Origin: Sipunculus nudus
Lineage: Eukaryota; Annelida; Sipuncula; Golfingiida; Sipunculidae
Reading direction: 5' to 3'
Assembly (NCBI GenBank): GCA_026874595.1
Contig: CM049317.1
Location: forward strand, 49,192,401-49,256,400
Length of the DNA stretch: 64,000 nt
The position numbers were made by a program, and so were the translations under genes. Below the pieces are notes generated by a model. That model was given only the letters and a program-made list of their open reading frames with translations, did not search any database and was not told the DNA's origin. The stretch's first letter is position 1. Each line of letters starts with the position of its first letter. Shown here piece by piece: positions 33,085 to 44,475 of this stretch.

Positions 33085-36000
33085 TAACCCAGGCGGGATG
33101 AAGGCTATTCAGCTGGAGGAAGCTGCCGTGATAGTAGACCGTGCCGGAATGAAGCTTGGATCAACTGTTGGTAACTGGAGTGAAAGTAGACCGTGCCGGG
33201 ATGAAGGCTGGGTCAGTTGGTGGTAGCTGAGGTGATAGTACACCATGCCGGGATGAAGGCTGGGTCAGCTGGTGGTAGCTACATTAATAGTAAACCATGA
33301 CGGGATGAAGGCTGGTTCAGCCGGTGGTAGCTGCAGTGATAGTAGACCAGGCAGGAATGAAGGATGTGTCAGCTTGTGGCAGCCGAAGTGAAAGTACACC
33401 ATGCCGGGATGAAGGCAGGGTCTGCTGGTGGTAGCTAAAATATAATAGTAAAACCAAGACGGGATGAAGGCTGGTTCAGTTGGTGGTAGCTGCAGTGAAA
33501 GTAGACCATGCCGGGATGATTGCTTGGTCAGCTGGTGGTATCTGCAGTGATAATAGACCATGCCGGGATGAAGGCTATCTCAGCTGGTGGTAGCTGCAGT
33601 GATAGTAAACAAAGAAGGGATGAAGGCTTGGTCAGCTGGTGGTAGCTGCAGTGAAACTAGACCATGCCGGGATGAAGGCTTGGTCAGTTGATGGTAGCTG
33701 CAGTGATAGTAAACCGTGCAGGAAAGAAAGGCTGTATCAGCTTGTGGCAGCCGAAATGATAGTAGACCATGCCGGGATGAAGGCTGGTTCAGTTGCTTAT
33801 AGCTGCAGTGATAGTAGATATTACCGGGATGATTGCTAGGTCAGCTGGTGGTAGCTGCAGTGATAGTAGACCGTGCAGGAATGAAGGCTGTGTCAGCTTG
33901 TGGCAGCAGAAGTGATAGTAGACCAAGCCGGGATGAAGGCTGGTTAAGCTGGTGGTAGTTGTAGTGATAGTAGACCATGCCGGGATGAAGGCTGGTTCAG
34001 TTGCTTATAGCTGCAGTGATAGTAGATATTACCGGGATGATTGCTAGGTCAGCTGGTGGTAGCTGCAGTGATAGTAGACCATTCCGGGGATGAAGGCTCG
34101 GTCATTTGGTTTTAGCTGCAGTGATAGTAGACCGTGCAGGAATGAAGGCAGTGTCATCTGGTGGTAGCAGCAGTGATAGCAGACCATGCCGGGATGAAGG
34201 CTGGTTCATCTTGCGGTAGCTGCAGTGATAGTAGACCATGCCGGGATGATTGCTGGGTCAGCTGGTGGTAGCTGCAGTGATAGTAGACCATACCGGGATG
34301 AAGGCTGGGTCAGCTGGTGGTAGCTGCAGTGACAGTAGACCATGCCGGGATGAAGGCTGGGTCAGCTGGTGGTAGCTGCAGTGAGAGTAGATCATGCCAG
34401 GATGAAGGCTGGTTCAGCTGGTGGCAGCCTAAGTGATAGTAAACCGTGAGGTGATTAGGACTGGGTCAGCTGGTGTTAGCTGCTGTAATATTGGACCATG
34501 CCGGATTTAGGCTGGTTCAGATGATGGTACCTGCAGTGAAAGTAGACCATGCAGGGATGAAGGCTGGGTCAGGTGGTGGTAGCCGCAGTGATAGTAGACC
34601 ATGCAGGGATGAAGGCTGGGTCAGCTGGTGGTAGCCGCAGTAATAGTAGACTATGCCAGGATGAAGGCTGGGTCAGCTGGTGGTAGCCGTAGTGAGAGTA
34701 GACTATGCCGGAATGAACGCTGGTTCAGCTGGTGGTGGCTGCATTGATAGTAGACCATGCCGGGATGAAGGCTGGGTCAGCTGGTGGTAGCCACAGTGAT
34801 AGTACACTATGCCGGGATAAAGGCTGGGTCAGTTGGTTGTAGCTGCAGTGATAGTAGACCGTGCAGGAATTAAGGCTGTGTCATCTGGTGGTAGCAGCAG
34901 TGATAATAGACCATGCCGGGATGAAGGCTGGTTCAGCTTGTGGTAGCTGAAGTGATAGTAGACCATGCCGGGATGAAGGCTCGGTCAGTCGGTTATAGCT
35001 GCAGTGATAGTAGACCGTGCAGGAATGAAGGCTGTGTCATCTGGTTGTAGCAGCAGTGATAGTAGACCATGCCGGGATTATTGCTGGGTCAGCTGGTGGT
35101 AGCTGCAGTGATAGTAGACCATGCCGGGATGAAGGCTGGGTCAGCTGGTGGTTGCTGCAGTGATAGTAGACTATGCAGGGATGAAGGCTGGTTCAGCTAG
35201 TTGATCTGAAGTGATAGTAGACCATGAAAGGATGAAGGCTGGTTCAGCTAGTTGATCTGCTGTGATACTTGAGCTAGTTGGTAGCCGCAGTGATAGTAGA
35301 CCATACCGGGATGAAGGCAGGGTCAGCTGGTGGTAGCCGCAGTGATAGTAGACCATGCCGGGATACGTCTGGTTCAGCTGGTGGTGGATGATGTGATAGT
35401 AGACCATGCCCGGATAAATGCTGCTTAAGCTGGTGGTAGCTGCAGTGATAGTACGCCCTGGCGGAACGTAGGGTGAGTCAGCTGTTGGTAGCTGGAATGA
35501 TACTGAAGCTGGCCGGAATGAAGGGTATGCAGCTTGTTCTGGCTGCAGTGATAGTAGACCATGCCGGGATGAAGGCTGATTCAGCTAGATGTAGCTGCAG
35601 TGATAGTAGACCATGCCGGTATGAAGGCTGGTTCAGCTGGTGGTAGCTGCAGTGATAGTAATCCCTGCCGGGATGAAGGCTGGTTCAGCTGGTGGTAGCT
35701 GCAGTAATAGTAGACCGAGCAGGAATGAACGCTGTGTCAGCTGGTTGTAGCTGCAGACCATGCCGGGATGAAGGCTGGTTCAGCTTTTGGTAGCTGCAGT
35801 GATAGTAAACCATGCGCGGATGAAGGCTTGGTCAGGTGGTGATAGCCGCAGCGATATTAGACCATGCCGGGATGAAGGCTGGTTCAGCTGTTGGCAGCTG
35901 CAGTGATAGTAAACCATGCGCGGATGAAGGCTGGGTCAGGTGGTGGTAGCCGTAGTGATAGTAGACCGTGGCGGATTGAAGGTTTCATCAACTTATGGTA

Positions 36001-36190
36001 ACTGCAGTAATAGTAGACCGTGCTGGGATGAAGGCTGGGTCAGTTGGTGGCAGCCGCAGTGAAAGTAGACAATGCCAGGATGAAAGCTTGTTGTAGCTGT
36101 AGTGATAGTACGACTTGGGGAACGTAGGGTAAGTCAGCTGTTGGTAGCTCCACTGATACTGGAGCATGCCATTGATGAAGGCTGGAATAT
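33085..36190. repeat. 52-bp minisatellite, ~60 units (3.1 kb)
   Basis: Units contain tagtagaccatgccgggatg, aaggctggttcagctggtgg and tagctgcagtga, giving a 52-base period. Each consensus unit contains the palindromes cagctg and ctgcag. Variant units (gtgcaggaatgaaggctgtg; ttaccgggatgattgctagg) recur, and one four-unit block repeats at a 208-base offset (33791 versus 33999). Because 52 is not a multiple of three, no frame is conserved between neighbouring units. Confidence 0.95.
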
Positions 36191-36895
36191 CTTTTGTCGA
36201 AACTGGGGACCTTTTCGTGAGGTTATGGTTTAGTCCTCCTTGGTTAGACCCCTCCTTTTCCTAAATCCTTGATCCGCCCCATGGTGAAACTTGAGTTCCA
36301 CTTCGCATAAATCCGAGCGATAGTTTAGGATCGATTAGATATGTATATGAATTGAACAGGTCGGCGACAACCATGTAGGGCTGGAAATATTATCTCGAAT
36401 GAACGAGCACCAATACTGCCGCCTAGGTTCATGTTAGTATCAATTGCTATCACTTAGTTAACTTTTGAGGACCATGTGAGAGAGACCCCAGCACTAAAGC
36501 TTTGTTTATCATTACTGACAGTCATGTATACACTTTGTGGTTGATACTGATGAGTCAAAATGGTTGAACCCCCCCCCCCCCCACCGGTTTGCAAAAAGAG
36601 AACGATAGACAGACAGAGAGCTTACAACATAGCCGAACTTATTATCGCAATGTTATATATAAATGAAATGTTACGAGTTCTCATAAAGTCATCAACTTCA
36701 CAGAGATTCCGGCATTTTTTGAGGTGATACACAAGGGTTTCCATGGCCCCTTTCCTTTTCACATTATTATAACCATTCAGTTTTACGGATTTAATTAAAC
36801 TGTTTATTCGGTTTAAGCCCGAGGCTTATTGCGGTATTGACGAAGGGACTGTAAGGGAGGGATGCATGGTTTTTCTCCATTTGCTGACACGTATA

Positions 36896-36956
<61 letters not shown>

Positions 36957-37441
36957 TTTATCCACGATTGTAAACTAACAAAAAGGCATATTCAGGACTT
37001 AGCATGCATCCGTATAAACTTAAGGGACGCAACGTACAAGAGGTAACCCACACTACAATATGTGCCTCTCATGCTATATGTAGGATCAAAAGCAATACTA
37101 TCACAATAACTACCAAACTAATCGAAACATGAAAGAATTAAAAACATATTTACAGGATAAACAGGTTAAACTAGTTTGATAGATCACCACGTAACGCCGC
37201 AGCCAATACGAGTGCAGATGCGTCGGATTGTCACATATCTTTACAGGTGTTAGATTTGTTTTTACAGTTTTTACAGATATTTAATTTTTTTAATGTAAGA
37301 TATCTCCCGGTTTTCAAATATCAGCTCGCCTCATGTTCCATCAAGCAGATCGAAGCAACCGCCATTTTTTTTAATGTATAGGGACATTCGCCCTGTATGA
37401 TAAAAACGTTTCATAATAAATCAGACCCGGCCTATATATAT
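36191..37441. other. Spacer between minisatellite and retrotransposon
   Basis: Contains a poly-C run (36571-36582) and a (TA)n tract (36899-36955). No gene recognised. Confidence 0.45.
36899..36955. repeat. (TA)n microsatellite
   Basis: Uninterrupted TA run of more than 50 bases. Confidence 0.95.
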
Positions 37442-38223
37442 TATTACAGGTGCTCTTTTTATTATGTGACACGGGCGTAACCCTTGTTGTGGTGCTCGTG
37501 TCTGGCCGCGTATTACATTCTGTGTTTAATCCGTACTGGTTGGACTCTTGTTGCTATGCGGGCTTGGGGCGAGTTAACGTGTACACCATGGTGTGTAGAG
37601 GCACGGCGATATCTTTCTAGAGAATTCCTGAAACGCGTGTTTACTATGATTGCGCAAGATCTAATAGACTGTTTGAGAAGAGGAAAATTCTCGGCTTGGG
37701 ATTTGAAGGTATATAAAGGGACTGTGTTTAAGAACGGAAGAGCAGAGAGCAGAGAAGATTCTAACGGACGCAGAAGCGTGTGTCAGATTCTAGGACCTTA
37801 TCCGACGAATGCGGCAATTATACATTTTCAAAGACTTTCTCCAGGATTTTATGCATTTGGACTTCAGTTTACTTTCTGGATTGTTGCAAGAACTTTCCAC
37901 TGGACTGTCATTCTCCGAGAGTTTACATTTAAAGGACTTATCATTGTGATGGTGTTAGTATCTAGGTACTGTGCACATACAATATTTGGACTTGATGCTA
38001 TACCGCTGTTTTACTGTATAATTGTATTGATTTAGTGTATTGATTGTTAGGGTTGTTTTAAGAATAAATCATAGTTATTTGTTAACAAAAAAACACTGCC
38101 TTTTTTATACATTCCCTAGACATTTCGCGCTGCCTAGTGTTACAGAATCTGAGTTTTTAATCTTCGTTACAAAATTTGTTTTCATCATGCATACGTGATC
38201 TGTTTATATTAGGTTCCGCAACA
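37442..38223 (+). repeat. 5' LTR
   Basis: Starts tattacagg (3' LTR: tgttacagg) and ends ccgcaaca. A TATA box (tatataaa, 37710-37717) and AATAAA (38063-38068) mark U3/R/U5. The central ~460 bp is nearly identical to the 3' LTR, while the ends differ considerably. An open frame of 160 codons from an ATG at 37556 crosses the LTR; I regard it as probably fortuitous. Confidence 0.85.
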
Positions 38224-38230
38224 TAACATT

Positions 38231-38248
38231 TGGGCGCTCGTCCGCGAT
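38231..38248 (+). other. Primer-binding site (tRNA-Pro type)
   Basis: tgggcgctcgtccgcgat differs at two positions from the sequence complementary to the tRNA-Pro 3' end that many retroelements use. It begins seven bases after the LTR end. Confidence 0.6.
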
Positions 38249-38392
38249 GCTTAATAGTTTTCAAATTTATTAGGCCTTGACCTGGACATTGTTATTTCAT
38301 ACCTTGTCTACAAGATTACATATTGTTTACAGTACTTTGTTTACAGGATTAATCTCTGTGTTTTTTTTTTGTTATTGTTTTGACATCTTAAC

Positions 38393-39470
38393 ATGGCGGA
38401 TTTCAAACAGGATACATTTGTTGACGATGTGCTAAGTGTGAAAAAAACTTTGAGAAAGCCTGATATCATTGCTAAAATCATGAAAGATCTATACAGCAAA
38501 GGTTTAATTGAAGAGACTGAAGTTGAAACATAAAAAAATGATAGCCTTGCAATGCAATTGGAATTTAAGAAGTTAGAAATGCACCATGAGCTAGCATTAA
38601 AACAGTTAGAATTAGAAAAAAAGAAAAAGAAAAAAAAAATGAGTTAAAACGACTGGAGTTAGAAAGACTTAAAGTAGAACGTAGTCTAAGTACTGCCCCA
38701 ACTCACAGTTTTGATGTTACTTAACACATTAGACTTGTCCCACCTTTCCAAGAAAAAGAGGATTATAATATTTCTTACACTTTGAGAAGGTAGCTGAAAA
38801 TTTAAAATGGCCTAAGGAAAATTGGACTATGTTGTTACAAAGTGTATTGACTTGAAGGCCAGAGAAATCTATACAGAGCTTTCAGTAGAAGCTGCTGCTG
38901 ACTATGACCTGGTAAAACGGTCAATCCTGAAAGGTTATGAGTTAGTTCCAGAGGCTTACCGCCAGCAATTCAGAAATTGGGAATGGCGCAAAGAACTGAC
39001 CTACGTTGAATTTGCAAGGAAAAAAGAGCAGTTGTTTGATCGCTGGTGTAGTTCTAAAAATGTAATGAAAGATAATGACATTTGCGCCAGTTGATTTTTC
39101 TTGAAGAATTTAAGCGCTGCATTAACGCACATGTTAAAACTTTTCTCGATGAGAAAAGTCCTGAAACACTTGACATTGCTGCTCAATTAGCTGATGATTA
39201 TTCATTAACACACAAAACGTCCTTTACTACAGAATCAAACCAGTCATTCACAAACAAGAATGTAAATCAGTATGGTCAAAAGAAGTTTAAAGCGCAGTCA
39301 TCCAGTACTAAAAGTCCTGATAGTTCAGCAAAGTCGATAGCTACACCTCAGTCCACGTCCACTGTGTATAAGTTAAAAAAAGACCAGTCATTTTCAAAGA
39401 AAATCTGAAATTACTGCAAGAAGGAAGGTCATCTAATATCTGACAGCTGGAAATTTGCGAATAGACCAAA
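38393..39470 (+). pseudogene. gag: gag (Gmr1-like) pseudogene
   Basis: Begins ATG GCG GAT at 38393 and reads 46 codons before TAA. A charged coiled-coil-like Leu/Lys/Glu stretch (about 38550-38690) follows, with an A-run frameshift. The capsid-like part (about 38730-39220) contains KAREIYTELSVEAAADYD, YELVPEAYRQQFR and EWRKELTYVEFARKK, the type from which the vertebrate SCAN domain is thought to derive. It changes frame near 39090. The zinc knuckle at about 39405-39450 (NYCKKEGHLISD) has a stop at its first cysteine position and serine at its last. Gag would form the particle and bind RNA, but this copy cannot encode a complete one. Confidence 0.75.
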
Positions 39471-39876
39471 TAGCAAACCTTCTGGTTTTGTTTCAAAATC
39501 TATGCATAGCATAGTACAAAAGCCAGGCTCGTTTCATGTTAATAAGGAGTACAACTCCTTTGTTGACTCAAATAAAGAGTTTGATGCTACGGAGGCCCAA
39601 GTGCCGTCTGAATCCAAAGAAGAATCCGTAGCTTGTGGGGTAAAAACCTGATTCCTGTAAGGAATTAAATAAGGGTAGGTCCTTTCAAGACTCCTGCGAG
39701 GAGTATTCTCTAAATGATGCTAAGTCCTTATATGACTCTTGCGGGAGTATTTCAAATGAGGCCAGGTCCTCTTATGACAAACAGAAGTTTGTTTCTGCTG
39801 AGTAAATTCCTCTCTTGACTCCTATGAGGAGTTTGGTAAGGATGTAGATTCTTTAAATGACTCTAAAACATAGTTT

Positions 39877-40375
39877 ATGAATGACACTGTCAATGTTAGT
39901 TCTTTTTTTGATGGGGTTGAGGTAGTAGAACGCTCTCTTGACTCTGAAATGGAGTTATTTAAGACATTCATACATGTTAGTTTTGTATCACTTTCAAGTG
40001 ATTTTTCAGATTCTACCCCTATTAGAATTTTGAGAGACAAAGGTTCAGGCCTGACTCTCATGTTAGCAAAAAATTTGCCATTTTCTAAAAGGTCATTTAC
40101 TGGTACACATGCACTTGTTAATGGTGTGTTTCAGACAGGCACACTTCAGTTCCTCTTCACCGTATCCATTAAAAAGTCAGATTTGATTTCTGGTAATATT
40201 AGTGTGGGCATAAGAACTACTTTACCCTTTAAGGGAATTCAGTTGCTACTAGGCAAAGATGTTGCATGTGACAAAGTACAACCTGTACCAATAGTGACAG
40301 AAAAGCCGTCACTTGATCAGGACACTGATCCGGAAGTCAGGAAATTCCTGGTTTATATACTTCATGTGCTGTAAC
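39877..40375 (+). pseudogene. Retropepsin (protease) pseudogene
   Basis: A 165-codon open stretch contains PIRILRDKG where an aspartic protease should have D-T/S-G; the central residue is lysine, so the active site looks inactivated. GIQLLLGKDVA later matches the conserved LLLGxDLA block of this family. Upstream (39480-39870) is an acidic Ser-rich linker with several stops. Confidence 0.7.
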
Positions 40376-40594
40376 TAGATCTATGGCCGAGAAAAACACA
40401 CATGAGGATAATGGTCAAGATAATAACACTCTGGGAGTCACAAGTGACTCGTCGAATGACACGCCCGTAGAGGATGCAGCATTCTCAAGGTCAGAACTTA
40501 TTGCGGAACAGCATATGGACCCTGATATTTCATGTTTGCTTCCAAGGGCAGTTTCTAAAGATGAGCTGTCACTGAACCCATTTTGTTTCTATGT

Positions 40595-41760
40595 AAAAAA
40601 AAGGAGTGCTTTTGCGTAAATGGCGACCACCTGATGTATGCGCTGATGATGAGTGGGCCGTCAAACATCAAATAGTAATGCCGAAAAGCTTTCGCAGTGA
40701 AGTTCTTAGCATGACACATGAGGCTCCTTTGTCTGGCCATTTAGGTATAAATAAAACTTATCAGAAATTTAGTACACGCTTCTATTGGCCTAACCTCAGG
40801 AAAGATGTTGTAAAATATTGAAATCATGCCATACATGTCAGAGGGTAGGCAAGCCCAATCAGAATCCTCCTAAGGCTCCACTTAGGTCTATTCCTGCTTT
40901 CGATGAACCTTCCAGTAGGATTATTGTTGATTGTGTTGGACCACTGCCCAAAACAAAATCTGGACATGAATACTTGCTGACAATTATGTGCGCATCTACC
41001 AGGTTCCCTGAGGCAATCCCATTGCGCGAAATTAATGCCAAAAGTGTTGTTGAAGCTCTGACCAAGTTTTTTACAACTTTTGGATAACCAAAATCTGCCC
41101 AGTCTGACCAAGGGTCTAATTTTATGTCTGGCTTATTCAAACAAGTTATGCTTGAGCTAGGTATAAAACAGTACAGCTCTTCACCATACCATCCAGAAAG
41201 TTGACGCGCCCTCGAGCGTTTTTACCAGACATTAAAAAACATTATCAGAACTTATTGCTATGACACACAGAGAGACTGGGATGAAGGAATCCACCTATAG
41301 TTGTTTGCTGTCAGAGAATCCTTTCAAGAGTTATTTGGTTTCAGTCCCTTTGAACTAGTTTTTGGACACTATGTTTTAGGTAAATTAAAACTGCTTAATG
41401 AAAAACTCTTGTGTGAAAATCCTGATTCCCTTAGTTAACTGCAGTATGTCTCAGCCTTTCGCACTAAACTACACAATGCTTGTGAGATTGCAAAGTCAAA
41501 TCTAAAATCTGCACAAAGTAAAATGAAAACAAAGTATGACAAGCACACTGTAAGTAGGACGTTTGAACCTGGTGTAAAGGGCCTTGCCTTACTTCCCATC
41601 CCTGGCCGACCTCTGCAAGCTAGGTATTTTGGTCCTAACATTGTTGACAAGAAAGTCAGTGATTTAAATTACATTCTGTTGACACCAGATTGACGTAAGA
41701 AGAAACAACGGTGCGATGTTAACATGTTGAAACCATTTTATGACAGAAATAGCACATCAG
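40595..41760 (+). pseudogene. Integrase pseudogene (precedes RT)
   Basis: An H2C2 zinc-binding region is visible: HEAPLSGHLG, then CHTCQ, with a one-base frame change after DVVKY (about 40820). The catalytic core follows: VDCVGPLP, KSGHEYLLTIM, RFPEAIPL, SDQGSNFMSG and ALERFYQTLK, giving the D, D and E positions. Stops include TAA near 41084, TGA near 41203, TAG near 41300 and TAA near 41436. A C-terminal LKPFYDR block ends near 41745. This order, INT before RT, is the diagnostic feature of the element. Confidence 0.85.
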
Positions 41761-41853
41761 ATGTTGTACAAAATGTTACTGCTGTAAATTGTGTAAAACT
41801 GACCCTGACCTAGTTAAAGTAAATACTGATTCTAAGTGTGAAGTAGACATTCA

Positions 41854-42930
41854 ATGTGGTACAGTACCATTAAAAACCCAGACGTGCTTAAAAACCTAGA
41901 TGCCAAAATGTCACATCTTACCGCACAAGAACAACAAGACCTCAAGAACCTGTTGCGGAATTATGAATATTTGTTTAGTGACATTCAAACGCGAACTAAT
42001 ATGTTGTGCCATGACGTCGATGTTGGCGAGGCAAGCGCAGTCAAGCAACATCCATATAGACTGAATCCAGAAAAGCAAAAGTATCTACAGGATGAGATTC
42101 AATATTTGCTGGACAATGATTTTATTGAACCTAGTAAAAGTAACTTGAGTTCACCATGTATTCTTGTGCCAAAACCTGATGGAAGTTAACGTATGTGCAC
42201 AGATTATCGAAAACTGAACTCTGTTACCAAGACTGACACGTTCCCGATTCCGAGGATCGATGATTGTATTGATAGAGTCGGTAGCTCCAGATATGTCTCC
42301 AAGTTTGACTTGCTAAAAGGATTCTGGCAAGTTCCTCTGACAGAACGAGCGAAATAAGTGTCCGCATTTGTGACGCCGCAAGGACTGTACCAGTATAAAT
42401 TATGCCGTTTGGCATTAAGAACTCGCCATCCACGTTCCAGCGCCTCATCCATATGGTTGTCAAGGACATTCAGGGCTGTGACGCATATATTGATGACCTC
42501 ATCATGTACAGCGACACCTGGGAGAAACATCTGCAAATTCTTCGCGACCTCTTCGAAAGATTCAGTGAAGCACGTCTGACAATCAACTTAGTGAAGTCTG
42601 AGTTTTGTCATGCACAAGTAACATTTCGGGTCATATTGTAGGGTAGGGTCAGGTAAAACCTGTTGATGCCAAGATAAGTGCTATTTCTGCATTTCTTAGA
42701 CCCGAAAACAAAAAAAGCAAATAATGCGTTTTCTTGGTATGATCGGGTTCTACAGGGAGTTTTGTCCAAATTTTGCTGCTGTAGCTGAACTTTTGACTAA
42801 TTTGTTAAAGACGAATCAAAAGTTTATATGGAGTGTTCAGTGTGAAAGTGCATTTCAGAATTTGAAAGCAATTCTGCAAAGTTTGCAAGTTTTAGCAGCT
42901 CCAGACTTTTCTGTAACTTTTAAGTAAGCT
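41854..42930 (+). pseudogene. Reverse transcriptase pseudogene (Ty3/gypsy type)
   Basis: N-terminal HPYRLNPEK, DFIEPSKSNLSSPCILV and PKPDGS are followed by TAA, then MCTDYRKLN, SKFDLLKGFWQVPL, FVTPQGLYQYK, a one-base deletion, MPFGIKNSPSTFQRLI and AYIDDLIMYSDTW (the YIDD polymerase active site). Further breaks lie at TAA 42356-42358 and near 42632-42642. The connection domain (FLGMIGFYREFCPNFA) ends near 42927. Confidence 0.85.
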
Positions 42931-43290
42931 GCTGATGCTAGTTATACTGCTGCTGGTGCTGTGTTGTTACAAGAAGGCAATGATGGCATATATCATTCAA
43001 ATCGTTATTTCTAAAGAAAGTTTAATGCAAACCAGAAACACTACTCCACTATTGAAAAAGAATGTTTGGCTTTGATTTCGGCGTTGCAGCATTTTGAAGT
43101 TTATGTTACCTCATCAGTCAGGCCTGTTCTTGTCTTCAATGGTCACAATCCCCTTACGTTCATGAACAAGTTGAAATGTTAAAATCAAAGATTATTGAGA
43201 TGGAGTTTGTTCTTACAGGATCACAATCTTAATATCATACACATTAAAGGGAAAGACAATGTACTTGCTGATTGCTTATCGAGATGTTAA
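42931..43290 (+). pseudogene. RNase H pseudogene
   Basis: ADASYTAAGAVLLQ, STIEKECLALISALQHFE, HNPLTFMNK and [11 protein letters not shown] identify a gypsy-type RNase H. The usual T-D before HNPL reads N-G, removing a catalytic aspartate, and internal stops occur near 43012 and 43180. Confidence 0.8.
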
Positions 43291-43397
43291 TAAAAGGTTG
43301 TAAACAGGATGTTTATGTAATGTTGTAAATAAGATGATTTTTGTGATCTTGTAAGGAATTAGTGATTGTGATCGCAAAAAGAAAGTTTTGAGAAAAC

Positions 43398-43571
43398 ATT
43401 CTTTTTTCTTACAGGAGGGGGGGTGCTGCAGGTTCCTCCTTTTATTGTGTGTAGCAGTCTTACAGATGATTGTTTTATTGTGCACACGGATGTTCCATGT
43501 GTTGTTGGCATTTGGTTTGTGTGTCACGCGTAGTTTCCGTAAAACTTTCTTTTTTCTTACAGGAGGGGCAG
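43398..43571 (+). other. Polypurine tract, duplicated
   Basis: cttttttcttacaggagggg occurs at about 43402-43421 and again at about 43546-43566. Each is followed by a tg...caggt LTR-like start. The second, directly before the 3' LTR, is the functional-type tract; the first is a 145-base-offset duplicate. Confidence 0.65.
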
Positions 43572-44475
43572 TGTTACAGGTGCTATTTTTATTTTGTGAC
43601 ATGGGCGTAACTCCTGTTGTGGCGCTCGTGTCTGGCCTCGTACATTCTGTATTTAATCCGTACTGGTTGAACACTTGTTGTTATGCTGGCTTGGGGCGAG
43701 ATCACCATGGTGTGTAGAGGCACGGCGATGTCTTTCTAGAGAATTCCTGAAACGCGTGTTTACTATGATTGCGCAAGATCTTATAGACTGTTTGAGAAGT
43801 GGAAAATTCTCGGCTTGGGATGTGAAGGTATATAAAGGGACTGTGTTTAAGAACGGAAGGGCAGAGAGCAGAGAAGATTCCAACGGACGCAGAAGCGTGT
43901 GTCAGATTCTAGGACCTTATCCGACGAATGCGGCAATTATACATTTTCAAAGACTTTCTCCAGGATTTTATGCATTTGGACTTCAGTTTACTTTCTGGAT
44001 TGTTGCAAGAACTTTCCACTGGACTGTCATTCTCCGAGAGTTTACATTTAAAGGACTTATCATTGTGATGGTGTTAGTATCTAGGTACTGTGCACATACA
44101 ATATTTGGACTTGATGCTATACCGCTGTTTTACTGTATAATTGTATTGATTTAGTGTATTGATTACACTGGACTGTCATTCTCCGAGAGTTTACATTTAG
44201 AGGACTTATCGTTGTGATGGTATTGGTATCCAGGTACTGTGTACATACATTATTTTCTCTGTGATTGCATTGACTTGTTGTTATACCGCTGTTTTTTATA
44301 GGGTTGTTTTAAGAATAAATCATAGTTATTTGTTAACAAAAAAAACACTGACTTCTTTATTCATTTCCCTAGACTTTTCAAGCTGCCTAGTGTTACAGAA
44401 TCTGAGTTTTAATCTTCGTTACAGAATTTGTGTTCGTCACGCATACGTGACCTGTTTATATTAGGTTCCGTAACA
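43572..44475 (+). repeat. 3' LTR
   Basis: Starts tgttacaggtgc and ends ccgtaaca. It is about 120 bases longer than the 5' LTR because of an extra segment at about 44165-44299 that is a diverged tandem copy of 44018-44160. TATA (43829-43836) and AATAAA (44314-44319) are conserved. Confidence 0.85.

Larger units (their letters stand above)
37442..44475 (+). mobile_element. Gmr1-like Ty3/gypsy LTR retrotransposon, degenerate copy
   Basis: Two direct LTRs (37442-38223 and 43572-44475) flank a primer-binding site, gag, protease, integrase, reverse transcriptase, RNase H and a polypurine tract, in that order. The RT and integrase motifs are of Ty3/gypsy type, but integrase precedes RT as in Ty1/copia. 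That combination defines Gmr1-like elements, first described in deuterostomes. Flanking atatat on both sides could be a target duplication, but it is low-complexity. Numerous stops and indels in every domain make this copy non-autonomous. Confidence 0.85.

Noticed and set aside
33265-33561. 98-codon minus-strand frame with repeated Tyr/Leu/Pro-rich peptide
   Set aside because: It is a translation of the 52-bp minisatellite; the unit is not a multiple of three, so frames are not maintained.
33085-36190. CRISPR-like array
   Set aside because: Units are contiguous 52-bp tandem repeats without unique spacers, in a eukaryotic genome.
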